64,000 nt of DNA from Alphaproteobacteria bacterium. GTDB lineage: Bacteria; Pseudomonadota; Alphaproteobacteria; Thalassobaculales; Thalassobaculaceae. The stretch covers positions 1 through 64,000 of the forward strand of contig JAJEAR010000054.1 of NCBI GenBank assembly GCA_022822665.1, in the 5' to 3' direction. The notes beneath the pieces are model-generated. The model made no database searches. It was given only the letters and a program-made list of their open reading frames with translations, and was not told where the DNA came from. This document shows, in pieces, positions 19,556 through 28,411 of the stretch; the stretch's first letter is position 1; each line of letters opens with the position of its first letter. The translations under genes and the position numbers were made by a program.

Positions 19556-20899
19556 TGCGGCGTGCCGGCGGGCACGCCGGGCCTGGGCCCGGGCCAGGTC
19601 GGCGCACATGCCGGTGTAGCGGGCCGGGTCGAGCAGTCCGGCGATGTCGTCCGCCGAGAGGTGGCGGGTGACCCTGGGATCGGCGGCCAGCAGCTCGGGA
19701 AAACGGCCCTCGCCGAGACCGGCGGCCTGGGCCGCGTCGTAGACGATGTCGTGGGCGTGCTGTCGGCCGACATCCTCGCCGAGCGCCAGCATCACCGGTT
19801 CTGCCATGATCAGGCCGCTCCCGAGGTCGAGGTTCGCACGCATGCGCTCGGGTTTCAGGACCAGGCCCTCGAGCAGGATGACCATGCGCGCGAGGATGTC
19901 GCCCGACATCACGCACACCCCGGTCTGGGCGTGACGCATCATCAGAGAGGTCTGCCGGTTGGCCTCGTGTTCGGTCATGACGGTTTCCAGTGCGAGCGGC
20001 GTCATGGTCCGGACCTGGGCCGCGAGCGCCATGACGTCCTGGGACAGGTGCGGGTTGCGTTTCTGCGGCATGGTGCTGCTGCCGACGGTGCCGGGCGGGA
20101 TCGGCTCCTCGACCTCGCCGAATTCCTGTTTCATGCCGGTGTAGATCTCGTTGGCGACCTTGCCGCAGCCCGACGCCAGCAGCGAGAGCAGGAGTGCGTG
20201 CTCGGCCAGGTGGTCCATGATGCTGCGCGCCGGCACCGCCATGGGAACAAGCGCGAGGTGGGCGGCGAGGCGCTCCTGCACCGCGAGCCCGTGTTCCCCG
20301 AACGAAGCCACGGTTCCGGCTGCTCCGCCGAGCAGGGCGCGGAAAACCCGCGGTTCGCATTGTTCGAGCCGCTCGTCGTGGCGCAGGAACTCGTCGATCC
20401 ACACCGCAACCTTGAGCCCCCAGGTGGCTGGTACGGCGTGCTGGCCGTGGGTCCGTCCCGCGACGATCATGTCGCATGACCGATCGGCGAGGTCGGCGAG
20501 GGCCGCGAGCACGGATCGCAGCTGGCTGCGGATGATGCGGTGCGCCTTGCGCAGTTGCAGCAGGTCGCCGGTCTGGGTGATGTTCTGGGTAGTCGCACCC
20601 CAGTGGACGTAGCGCCCGGCATCCTCGCCGCAGAGCCGCGCGAGTTCCCATACCAGCGGAACCAGGGTGTGGGAGGTGCGCCGGAACCCCTCCTCGAGTC
20701 GGTCGTGGTCGAAGAGCGCGAGGTCGCAGCGCGACACGATCACGTCGGCGGCCCGGGCGGGGATCATGCCGAGTTCGGCCTCGGCGAGGGCGAGTGCCGC
20801 CTCGACATCGAGCCAGGCCTGCCAGCGGGCCTCGGTCGCAAACAGTGCGGCGATCCCGGGATCCGGAACCCGGTGTGCGGTTGGGTTGTCATGGGTCAT
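19505..20899 (-). CDS. Fumarase/aspartase-superfamily lyase (PurB/PcaB-like)
   Basis: 464 residues. The superfamily signature GSSTMPQKRNPHLS is intact, with RTHGQHAVPATWGLK (catalytic His region) and VHWGATTQNITQTG. Overall pattern is that of adenylosuccinate lyases and 3-carboxymuconate cycloisomerases, not argininosuccinate or fumarate lyases. The genome's housekeeping purB is usually elsewhere and there are no aromatic-degradation genes here, so substrate is uncertain. It converges with and overlaps ubiA. Confidence 0.8.
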   Translation of the reverse strand: MTHDNPTAHRVPDPGIAALFATEARWQAWLDVEAALALAEAELGMIPARAADVIVSRCDLALFDHDRLEEGFRRTSHTLVPLVWELARLCGEDAGRYVHWGATTQNITQTGDLLQLRKAHRIIRSQLRSVLAALADLADRSCDMIVAGRTHGQHAVPATWGLKVAVWIDEFLRHDERLEQCEPRVFRALLGGAAGTVASFGEHGLAVQERLAAHLALVPMAVPARSIMDHLAEHALLLSLLASGCGKVANEIYTGMKQEFGEVEEPIPPGTVGSSTMPQKRNPHLSQDVMALAAQVRTMTPLALETVMTEHEANRQTSLMMRHAQTGVCVMSGDILARMVILLEGLVLKPERMRANLDLGSGLIMAEPVMLALGEDVGRQHAHDIVYDAAQAAGLGEGRFPELLAADPRVTRHLSADDIAGLLDPARYTGMCADLARAQARRARRHAASAGEDRDSDEEAEVTV

Positions 20900-21282
20900 G
20901 GCGGCGGCTCCGTGTGCTGTTCTGCCGGCGGGAACCTCCGATGGTACCAGTTGCGCCCGCCGGGTCGCAGCGGGCGGGTTCCGGGCGGTCGGCAGCAGGT
21001 TTCCAGCTGCTGATCACCCGTACAGCCTGTCCGGCCCGCCCGGAGCGGTGGGCACCAGTCAAGTCACCCGCGTGACTTTTGCGCCTGTATGGTGATCCCG
21101 CCAGCCGGACTGCCGAATTTCTGGGAGGGTTCCGGCCACGAGATCTGGATTTCGTGCTCGCCAGTCCCATCTGTTAACTGTCCGGGAGAGGCAGGCGGGA
21201 GCATGGCTCCGCTGACGGGGTGCGCCTGGTTGTCCCGCGACCGTGGAGGAGATGTCACCATGCGGAGATACCGGACAACGGC
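20900..21282. promoter_or_regulatory. Divergent region upstream of lyase and polyketide synthase
   Basis: A 383-bp spacer without a gene. It contains the inverted repeat described separately at 21061-21078. It must drive the lyase leftward and probably the polyketide synthase operon rightward. Confidence 0.4.
21061..21078. repeat. Inverted repeat AAGTCAC-CCGC-GTGACTT
   Basis: A perfect 7-bp inverted repeat with a 4-nt loop, followed on the plus strand by more T (GTGACTTTT). It lies about 160 bp before the lyase start and 205 bp before the synthase start. It could be an operator or a short intrinsic-terminator-like hairpin; the sequence alone does not decide. Confidence 0.4.
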
Positions 21283-24200
21283 ATGACTTCAGCAAACGCG
21301 GAAAACGGCGTCGCCATTGTCGGGTACAGCCATCGGCTGCCCGGCGGCATCCGGTCGGATTCCGATTTCTGGGCCCTGCTCAGCAGCCGGGAAATCGTCC
21401 AGGAACCAATCACGGACCGATACGGGAGAGGGGCCCTGCCCATCGGCAGGTATTCGGGTCCGGGACGGCTCGCAAGTCCCTACGAGGGACTGATTCGCGA
21501 CGACGACGAACTGCTGTTCGACCGCGCGTTCTTCGGCCTGTCCCACAATGAACTGATGCAGACCGAACCTCAGGTCAGGATGCTGCTCAACTGCGCCTGG
21601 GAGGCCATCGAACACGTCGGCTGGGACCTTCATTCTCTGCGCAACAGCTCCACAGGGGTCTTCGTCGGGTCCCAGGTTCCGTCCGTGGCCAACTGGCGAC
21701 CGCAGCACGGTGTCACCGAAAACTCCGTGGCCGGCCTCAGCCTGGCCATGCTGGCCAACCGGATTTCCTACCACTTCAACCTCATGGGATCCTCCGCGAC
21801 GTACTGCACCGCCTGCTCGGCCGGCCTGACGGCCCTGCACTCGGCGATGAACGCCCTTGCGTGCGGTGACTGTGACCAGGCGCTCGTCGGCGCCGTCACC
21901 TACCTGGGCAGCGTCAGGTTGAGCAGCGGCTTCAACCTCATGGGAGTCATCAGCCCGGACGGCGCCTGTCATTCCTTCGACGCCCAGGCCAACGGCTACA
22001 TGCGCTCGGAGGGAGCCTTCGTCTTCGCCATCAAGCCGCTGAGGGCGGCCGAGCGGGACGGGGACCCGATCCACGCAGTGATCGAGGCAACGTCGGTCAA
22101 TGCCGCCGGCTCGGCCGACGGCACCGCGGCCCTTGCACCGGGCCGGTACATCAGCGCGCCGACGCGCCATTCCCAGGTCCTGCTGATGCGCGAGGCGGCC
22201 GCCCGCGCCGGCCGGACACCAGGCGAGTTCGACTACGTCGAGGCGCACGCCACCGGGACCGCGGTCGGAGACCCCATCGAGGGCAACGCCATCGCCGAGG
22301 CGTTCGGTGGTGTCGGGCGTGACGTCCCGCTCCGGGTTTCCAGCGTGAAGAGCAATATCGGACACATGGAGGCTGCCGCCTTCCACTGCGCCCTGCTCAA
22401 GGTAGTCCTGATGATGGAGCGGCGTACCTTTGCGCCGGTATCGAGGAGCTTCCAGGTCCCCAATCCGGAGATCGACTTCGACAGGGCCCCCATGCGGGTG
22501 CAGACCGAGTGCGAGCCTTTCCCCGAGAACCCGGTCGTCATCGGCATCAACTCGTTCGGCTTCGGCGGAGCGAACGGACACTGCGTGGTGCGCGAGTACC
22601 GGCCGCCGCGGCCCAGGGTCTGGTCTGTGCCGCTGGCGCCTGACGCCGGCTACATGATCCCGCTGTCGGCACGCACGCCCGGCGCGCTCGCCGAAAGCGC
22701 CCGGCGCCTGGCAGGGACGCTGGACGGGCAGCAGCCGGACCTCTACACCCTCGCCGGAAACCTCAGTCGCCGACGCACCCATTTCGCGGCGCGCACGTCC
22801 TTCGTCGCGCGCGACCACGAAGAACTTGGCCGCGCCCTGAAGGAGTTTGCCGAGGAGGGTGCCCCCGTCGGCACCGCGGAGGAGGGCGAGCGGCGGGTGC
22901 TGATGGTGTTCGCCGGCCAGGGCACGCAGTGGGCCGGTTGCGGGCGAGACCTCTACGAGGCCCACCCGGTGTTCCGGCGCACCATCGACGCCATCGACGG
23001 GCACTGGCGCGCCTGTTCCGGGACCTCGCTGCGCACGGCCTGTTTCGAGGCCCCGCAGGAGGCACTGGACGAATGCGAACTGGCCCAGCCGGTAATCTTC
23101 GCTATCCAGTGCGCCCTGGTGGAGCTGTTCAGGACCTGGGGGGTCTACCCGGACTGCGTGTTGGGTCACAGCTCGGGCGAAGTGGCCGCGGCCTACGCCT
23201 CGGGCGCGCTCTCGCTCGCCGATGCGACGCGCCTGGTCTACCACCGCGCCACCCTGCAGCAGCGGGTTGCGGGGTCTGGACGCATGCTGGCCATCGGCCT
23301 CGACCTGCCGGGCGTGGAGGAACTGCTGGACTCGCTCGGGCTTCCTTTCCGCCTCGACGGCGAACAGGCGGTCCAGGTCGAGATCGCCTGCGAGAACGCT
23401 CCGGCGAATACCGTCATCTGCGGTCGCGAGGACACCCTGCGCCCGGTGATGGAGGAGCTGGACCGGCGCAACCTCCAGAACAGTCTCCTGCCCGGCAACA
23501 TCGCGTTCCACTCCCGCGCCATGGACGCGATCAGGAACGCCGCGCTCGAGGCGTTCTCCTTCCTCGACGACATTTCCTTCGAGCTCGACGTGCCGTTCGT
23601 CTCCTCGGTAACCGGCACGGAAACGGCGCGGCTGGACAGTGCCTACTGGTGGACGAACATCCGCCAGCGGGTCCGTTTCGCAGATGCGATGGAAGCCGTC
23701 AGGCGCAACCACCGACCCGACATGGTTCTTGAGCTGGCTCCGCACTCGGCCCTGCAGCCCGTCGTTGCGCAGTGCATCCAGGACATGTCGCCGGCACCCG
23801 TGCTCCTGCCAACGCTGTTGCGCGACCACGATGCGAGTACGAGCTTTCTCGAAGCGCTGGGTGCGCTCTTCAGGGCCGGCGTGACGCTGGACTTCGCCGC
23901 CCAGTATCCGCGGCCAGAGTCCATCGCCCGGCTGTTGCCGGGCCACCCGAGGGACGAGCAGAAGACCGTCGACAACAGGATGGACGACGAGTTCTTCCTG
24001 CAGCAGGGCGATTACGCGCACGGCCCGCTGGTCGGTCACCGGATCGCCAGCGACCACCTGCTGTTCGAGGCGCGGCTCAGCGAAAGGGCGTTTCCGTGGC
24101 TGGCCGAGCACCGCGTTCACCACGCGGCGATCATGCCGGCCGCCGGCTACATCGAACTGGTGCTGCAGGCTCTCGGCGGCGTTCCGGTCCACTTCGAGAT

Positions 24201-26070
24201 GCTGGAATTCCTGCAGCCCTGTCCCGTGCCGAACACGCCGGTCAGGCTGCAGACGGCCCTGTATCCGGTCCCCAACGCCACCGGTGAATACACCTTCCGG
24301 ATCTCGACGCTGCCATACGATGTCGACCCCGACTGCGAACTGCATTGCCGCGGACGGGTCCGGCTGATCGACACCGTGCCCGAACTCGATGCGCCCCAGA
24401 CCCTGTCGGACCTGGACACGTCCGGGTACGAAGCCCTGCTCTATGCGGCCGATGATGAAATCTACGAGCGTTTCGAGGTGGTTCTCGGGGAGACCTTCCA
24501 GTACGGCCCCCACTTCAGGAACATCCGCAAGCTCAGGCGCCATCCGGATACCGGCCGCCTGCTGCTGGATGTCGGGGTCGACGAGGAGCTGTGGGCAGAC
24601 GCGCGCCGCGAAGGCTACGTTGCCTTCCCGCCCCTGCTTGACGGCGGACTCCAGTCTTTTCTCTACGACCTCATGCTCGGCGCCGACCGCTTTGCCATTC
24701 CGCTTCGCGCCGAAGACGTGACCTTCATGGGCGCGCCGACGGTCCCGCGGCTCGTCTGCCAGCTGACCTATCCGGGGGGCAAGCGCTACGAAGTCGACGA
24801 CAAGGGCCAGTATGATGTGCCGAACGGCGAGTGGGTGTCCGGCAGGCTGAACTTCTACGACGCCGAGACCGGGGCGCTGGTCCTTCACGTGGGCAAGTAC
24901 ATTTCCTTCATTTCCTATCCCCGGCGTCTCGACCTGCCGCACAGCAAGCACAGCGTTGTCTGGCAGCCCAAGTTCATCGCCGACGGTCCCGCAATCGCGG
25001 ACCGTTTGCCCGACGGAGACGTCGAGCCGTCAGCCCTGCTTGCCGCCCTGGAACGGACGGATGGCGCAGGCGCACCGTTCCGCGTCTGCCACGCGCTGGA
25101 GTTCGCGGGCTCACGGACTCCGGACCAGACCGCGCTTCACGGCTGCCTCTCGCATCTCTCGCGGGAGGAGGTGCAGGGCGAGTTCTGGCTCGTCGCCGAT
25201 GACGAGGAGTGCGCGCGCGCGCACTACGACACCTTCCAGGGCCGCGACGCCGCGCTGCGCTTCGAGTGTCTCGATCCCGCCTCGGACCGGATGCCCGCGC
25301 TCGAAACCGGCCTGCTGCGCCGGCGCGCGGCGGAAGTCCTGTTCGTCCACCACGACCATGACGGGTTTGTGCCGGACGACTGGCAGTTCTGGCGGGAAAC
25401 CGCGGTCGCGGGCGGCCTGGCGCTGGTCTCGCACGAGACGCACACGGTCATCGAGCCGGGTGCCGGCTGGACCACGCTGCGGGCCGGGAGGCGGACAACG
25501 CTGGTGCAGGCCCCGGCGCATGACCGTGCCGACCTGGTCGCGAAGCCGCTGCCGGGTCCGCGCTGGGTGACGGGCGAGGACGGCAGCCTGGCGGAGGCCT
25601 GGGCATCCCTGCTCGACGATCCGCAGGTGCATCGGATTCCCGGCGAAGTCCTGGCCTCGGGCGAACCGTTCATGCCCGAAGCGCACCCGGATGCGGAGAT
25701 CATCCAGGCGATCGACTTCTTCATCGCCCCGGATCCGGAGGATCCGACCGGCGAGAGGGCAGTGTCGCAGTTCGTCGCCCTCGTCCGCGCGCTGGTTCCC
25801 TACAGGATCGAACTGGCCAGCTGCCCGTGCCGAGTGACCGTGGTAACCCGCAGGGCGGCCTTCGACACGCAGGACGCGCGCGGCAGTGCGCTGTGGGGGG
25901 CGGTGCGCAGCATGGCCGTCGAGATCGTCGAGGAGGCCGGGCTGGAGTTCCGTCTCGTGGATCTCGGCGCCGACGGCGACCTTGAGGCCCTGGCATGGCT
26001 CGCCGCCCACGACCTGCGCGAACGCGAACTGGCCGTGCGTGATGGCCGGCTGTGGCGCCGCGCGTCGTGA
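21283..26070 (+). CDS. Type I polyketide synthase KS-AT-DH-(degenerate MT)-structural KR
   Basis: 1595 residues from the ATG at 21283. The KS (about 9-430) has Cys178, His322 and His361. The AT (about 540-850) has GHSSGE with Ser630 and a malonyl-type AFHS with His743. The DH (about 900-1210) has His943 and Asp1120, but HxxxGxxxxP reads HRVHHAAIMP, with His in place of Gly. Residues about 1260-1400 follow a methyltransferase layout without a SAM-binding glycine motif, so the domain looks inactive. About 1440-1590 is the structural half of a KR (ALWGAVRSMAVEIVEEAGLE). The ER, catalytic KR and ACP are on the next gene, overlapping by 4 bp. Together they form one highly reducing module that probably acts iteratively. 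Confidence 0.92.
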   Translation: MTSANAENGVAIVGYSHRLPGGIRSDSDFWALLSSREIVQEPITDRYGRGALPIGRYSGPGRLASPYEGLIRDDDELLFDRAFFGLSHNELMQTEPQVRMLLNCAWEAIEHVGWDLHSLRNSSTGVFVGSQVPSVANWRPQHGVTENSVAGLSLAMLANRISYHFNLMGSSATYCTACSAGLTALHSAMNALACGDCDQALVGAVTYLGSVRLSSGFNLMGVISPDGACHSFDAQANGYMRSEGAFVFAIKPLRAAERDGDPIHAVIEATSVNAAGSADGTAALAPGRYISAPTRHSQVLLMREAAARAGRTPGEFDYVEAHATGTAVGDPIEGNAIAEAFGGVGRDVPLRVSSVKSNIGHMEAAAFHCALLKVVLMMERRTFAPVSRSFQVPNPEIDFDRAPMRVQTECEPFPENPVVIGINSFGFGGANGHCVVREYRPPRPRVWSVPLAPDAGYMIPLSARTPGALAESARRLAGTLDGQQPDLYTLAGNLSRRRTHFAARTSFVARDHEELGRALKEFAEEGAPVGTAEEGERRVLMVFAGQGTQWAGCGRDLYEAHPVFRRTIDAIDGHWRACSGTSLRTACFEAPQEALDECELAQPVIFAIQCALVELFRTWGVYPDCVLGHSSGEVAAAYASGALSLADATRLVYHRATLQQRVAGSGRMLAIGLDLPGVEELLDSLGLPFRLDGEQAVQVEIACENAPANTVICGREDTLRPVMEELDRRNLQNSLLPGNIAFHSRAMDAIRNAALEAFSFLDDISFELDVPFVSSVTGTETARLDSAYWWTNIRQRVRFADAMEAVRRNHRPDMVLELAPHSALQPVVAQCIQDMSPAPVLLPTLLRDHDASTSFLEALGALFRAGVTLDFAAQYPRPESIARLLPGHPRDEQKTVDNRMDDEFFLQQGDYAHGPLVGHRIASDHLLFEARLSERAFPWLAEHRVHHAAIMPAAGYIELVLQALGGVPVHFEMLEFLQPCPVPNTPVRLQTALYPVPNATGEYTFRISTLPYDVDPDCELHCRGRVRLIDTVPELDAPQTLSDLDTSGYEALLYAADDEIYERFEVVLGETFQYGPHFRNIRKLRRHPDTGRLLLDVGVDEELWADARREGYVAFPPLLDGGLQSFLYDLMLGADRFAIPLRAEDVTFMGAPTVPRLVCQLTYPGGKRYEVDDKGQYDVPNGEWVSGRLNFYDAETGALVLHVGKYISFISYPRRLDLPHSKHSVVWQPKFIADGPAIADRLPDGDVEPSALLAALERTDGAGAPFRVCHALEFAGSRTPDQTALHGCLSHLSREEVQGEFWLVADDEECARAHYDTFQGRDAALRFECLDPASDRMPALETGLLRRRAAEVLFVHHDHDGFVPDDWQFWRETAVAGGLALVSHETHTVIEPGAGWTTLRAGRRTTLVQAPAHDRADLVAKPLPGPRWVTGEDGSLAEAWASLLDDPQVHRIPGEVLASGEPFMPEAHPDAEIIQAIDFFIAPDPEDPTGERAVSQFVALVRALVPYRIELASCPCRVTVVTRRAAFDTQDARGSALWGAVRSMAVEIVEEAGLEFRLVDLGADGDLEALAWLAAHDLRERELAVRDGRLWRRAS

Positions 26071-28349
26071 GTGACCGCAACGAGTATCCGCAGGTTCCGG
26101 CCGGCGAGAACCCGCCCTACCGCCTGTTTCTCGACAACGCGGGTCAGCTCGCCGGCTTGCGGATGAAGACCTATGATCCGCCGCCCCTGGGACCGCATCA
26201 CGTCGAGATCGACGTCGCCGCCGCGGCGCTCAACTTCCGCGACGTCATGGTCACGCTGGGCCTGCTGCCGGCCCTGGCCTACGAGCGCTCGGCGCTCGGT
26301 CCCGAGGTCGGCATGGAAGCGAGCGGCGTGGTCCGGCGAGTCGGTGTGGCGGTGGAGGGAGTGGAGCCCGGCGATGCGGTCGTCTTCGTCGACGGAGGAT
26401 GCATCGCCAACCGCGTCGTGGTCGGCCAGCACCGCGTATTCCCCAAGCCCGCGGGCCTGAGCATGCAGGAGGCCGCGTCGTCGCTGTCGGTCTACGTCAC
26501 CGCGTACTACGCGATGGTTCACCTGGCCGGGCTGCGCAGGGGGCAGCGCGTTCTCATCCATTCGGCCATGGGAGGCATCGGGCAGGCCGCGATCGCGCTG
26601 GCCCACCGCGCGGGAGCGGAGATCTATGCCACGGCGGGCAGCCAGGCCAAGCGCGACCGGCTGCTGGAACTGGGCGTGCGGGCGGTGTTCGATTCCCACA
26701 GCGAGGAGTGGTACGAGGGCCTGATGAAGGCGACCGGCGGGCAGGGCGTCGACGTCGTGCTGAACTCGCTCGCCGGCGGCCATGTGCCGCTCTGTCTCCA
26801 GGCGCTCAGGTCGGGCGGCTGGCACTGCGAGATCGGCAAGGTCGACATCTACGCCGACAGTGCTCTCGGTCTCCGCGTCTTCCGCAAGAACCTGCGGTTC
26901 GCCGCCATTGACCTCGATCGCCTGATGGTCGACGACCCGTTCCTCTCGCGCGAGCTCTCCGAGACCTGCCTCGCACTGCTTGATCGCGGCGAGGTGCCGC
27001 CCCTGGAAGTCACCGTCTTCCCCTACGGCGACTACGCGAAGGCGCTCCGGCTCATGACCTCCGGACAGCACCAGGGAAAGCTGGTGCTGCAGGCGCCGTC
27101 GGCATCCTCCGCCGCGGAGTTTCCGATCAACGACCGCCGTCCGCTGCTGGACCCCCGGGGAACCTACCTGGTGACCGGCGGCCTGGGCGGTTTCGGCCTG
27201 CGGCTGCTTCCCTATCTCGTGACGGCCGGTGCCCGTCACCTCACCCTCATGGACCGCGATCCCGAACGCCGGCGCGACGAGTCCTGGCTTCGCCAGTCGA
27301 CGACCCTCGGCGACCTGGAGGAAGGTGTCGAGATCGACCTGGTCCAGGGCGACGTGGCCAACGAGGCGGACGTGCGGCGCTGCGTCGACGCCGTGAAGAA
27401 GCCGCTGAAGGGGGTGTTCCATCTTGCCGGCGTGCTGGAGGACTGTCTGCTGGCGGACCTGACGGCGGAGTCCATCGCCCGCGTCTTCGCGCCCAAGGCC
27501 CGGGGAGCGCTCAACCTGCATAACGCCACCGCCGGTCTGGCGCTCGACCACTTCGTCATGATGTCGTCCACCTCCTCGATCCTCGGCAATGCGGGCCAGA
27601 TAAACTACAGTGCGGCTAACGCGTTTCTCGACGGGCTCGCCGCCTGTCGACGAGGGCAGGGGCTGCCGGCCTTTTCCTACAATGTGACGGCCGTCGCCGA
27701 TGCGGGAATGGCTGCGCGCAATCTCGGTGTCCTGCGCCTGATGAAGGCTGCGGGAATGCCGCCCGTAAGCAGCTATTGCGCCATCTCCAACCTGGACTAC
27801 GCGCTGCGCACCATGAACGGCAGCGATCACCTGGTCACCGCGCTCTTCAAGCGCGTGCTCTGGACGATCGATTCCGCCGACTACATGCGGACCGGCCGCC
27901 TGATGAGCAACCAGGATGCGTTCGAGGTCTCCGCCGAAGAACAGCTGACGGTCGACGGCGTCATGGGGCGGATTGCCGCCAAGGTGGCCGAACTCTGCGG
28001 GCACGACGAGGGTGGCCTCGAAGAGCCGCTTTCCAGTTTCGGCCTGAATTCCATCTCGGTTGCCGAACTGGGCGCGTTCATCCAGAGCGAGTTCAACTTC
28101 CAGGCAAGCGCGCTGGAACTGATGACCACGGCCTCGTGCCAGTCGCTCGCGCACGCCATCGTCTTCGGCAGCACTTCGGGCGAGGAGATCGATCCCGACG
28201 ACGAGGATGCGTCGACCGACGCCGCAACACCTGCAGCGGAGCGTCGCGTGCGGCGCAGGCCCTCTGAGTTCGCCAGTCCGCCCGAGGACCACTTTCCGCC
28301 GGCACCCTGCTCGGGGCAGAATGCCCGGACGGCCTTCCCCGTCGGGTAG
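26067..28349 (+). CDS. Type I polyketide synthase ER-KR-ACP
   Basis: 760 residues; the GTG at 26067 overlaps the preceding stop (GTGA), indicating translational coupling. The ER (about 35-345) has ALNFRDVMVTLG and the NADPH site HSAMGGIGQAAIALAH. The KR (about 370-560) has the LVTGGLGGFGLRL nucleotide site and catalytic Ser501/Tyr514 in SSTSSILGNAGQINYSAAN. The ACP (about 630-705) has the phosphopantetheine site FGLNSISVAEL, Ser662. With the upstream protein it completes a fully reducing cycle. No thioesterase follows the ACP, so release must be by another protein; the next gene supplies a thioester reductase. Confidence 0.93.
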   Translation: MSDRNEYPQVPAGENPPYRLFLDNAGQLAGLRMKTYDPPPLGPHHVEIDVAAAALNFRDVMVTLGLLPALAYERSALGPEVGMEASGVVRRVGVAVEGVEPGDAVVFVDGGCIANRVVVGQHRVFPKPAGLSMQEAASSLSVYVTAYYAMVHLAGLRRGQRVLIHSAMGGIGQAAIALAHRAGAEIYATAGSQAKRDRLLELGVRAVFDSHSEEWYEGLMKATGGQGVDVVLNSLAGGHVPLCLQALRSGGWHCEIGKVDIYADSALGLRVFRKNLRFAAIDLDRLMVDDPFLSRELSETCLALLDRGEVPPLEVTVFPYGDYAKALRLMTSGQHQGKLVLQAPSASSAAEFPINDRRPLLDPRGTYLVTGGLGGFGLRLLPYLVTAGARHLTLMDRDPERRRDESWLRQSTTLGDLEEGVEIDLVQGDVANEADVRRCVDAVKKPLKGVFHLAGVLEDCLLADLTAESIARVFAPKARGALNLHNATAGLALDHFVMMSSTSSILGNAGQINYSAANAFLDGLAACRRGQGLPAFSYNVTAVADAGMAARNLGVLRLMKAAGMPPVSSYCAISNLDYALRTMNGSDHLVTALFKRVLWTIDSADYMRTGRLMSNQDAFEVSAEEQLTVDGVMGRIAAKVAELCGHDEGGLEEPLSSFGLNSISVAELGAFIQSEFNFQASALELMTTASCQSLAHAIVFGSTSGEEIDPDDEDASTDAATPAAERRVRRRPSEFASPPEDHFPPAPCSGQNARTAFPVG

Positions 28350-28411
28350 TATGTCTCCGTGACAGGAAAACGCCCTTCGCATCGGCGCGGCGCATCCCGG
28401 AAAGAGGCCGA

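Noticed and set aside
21061-21078. Rho-independent terminator call for the inverted repeat
   Set aside because: The T-run is only four bases and neither flanking gene ends there; recorded as an inverted repeat instead.
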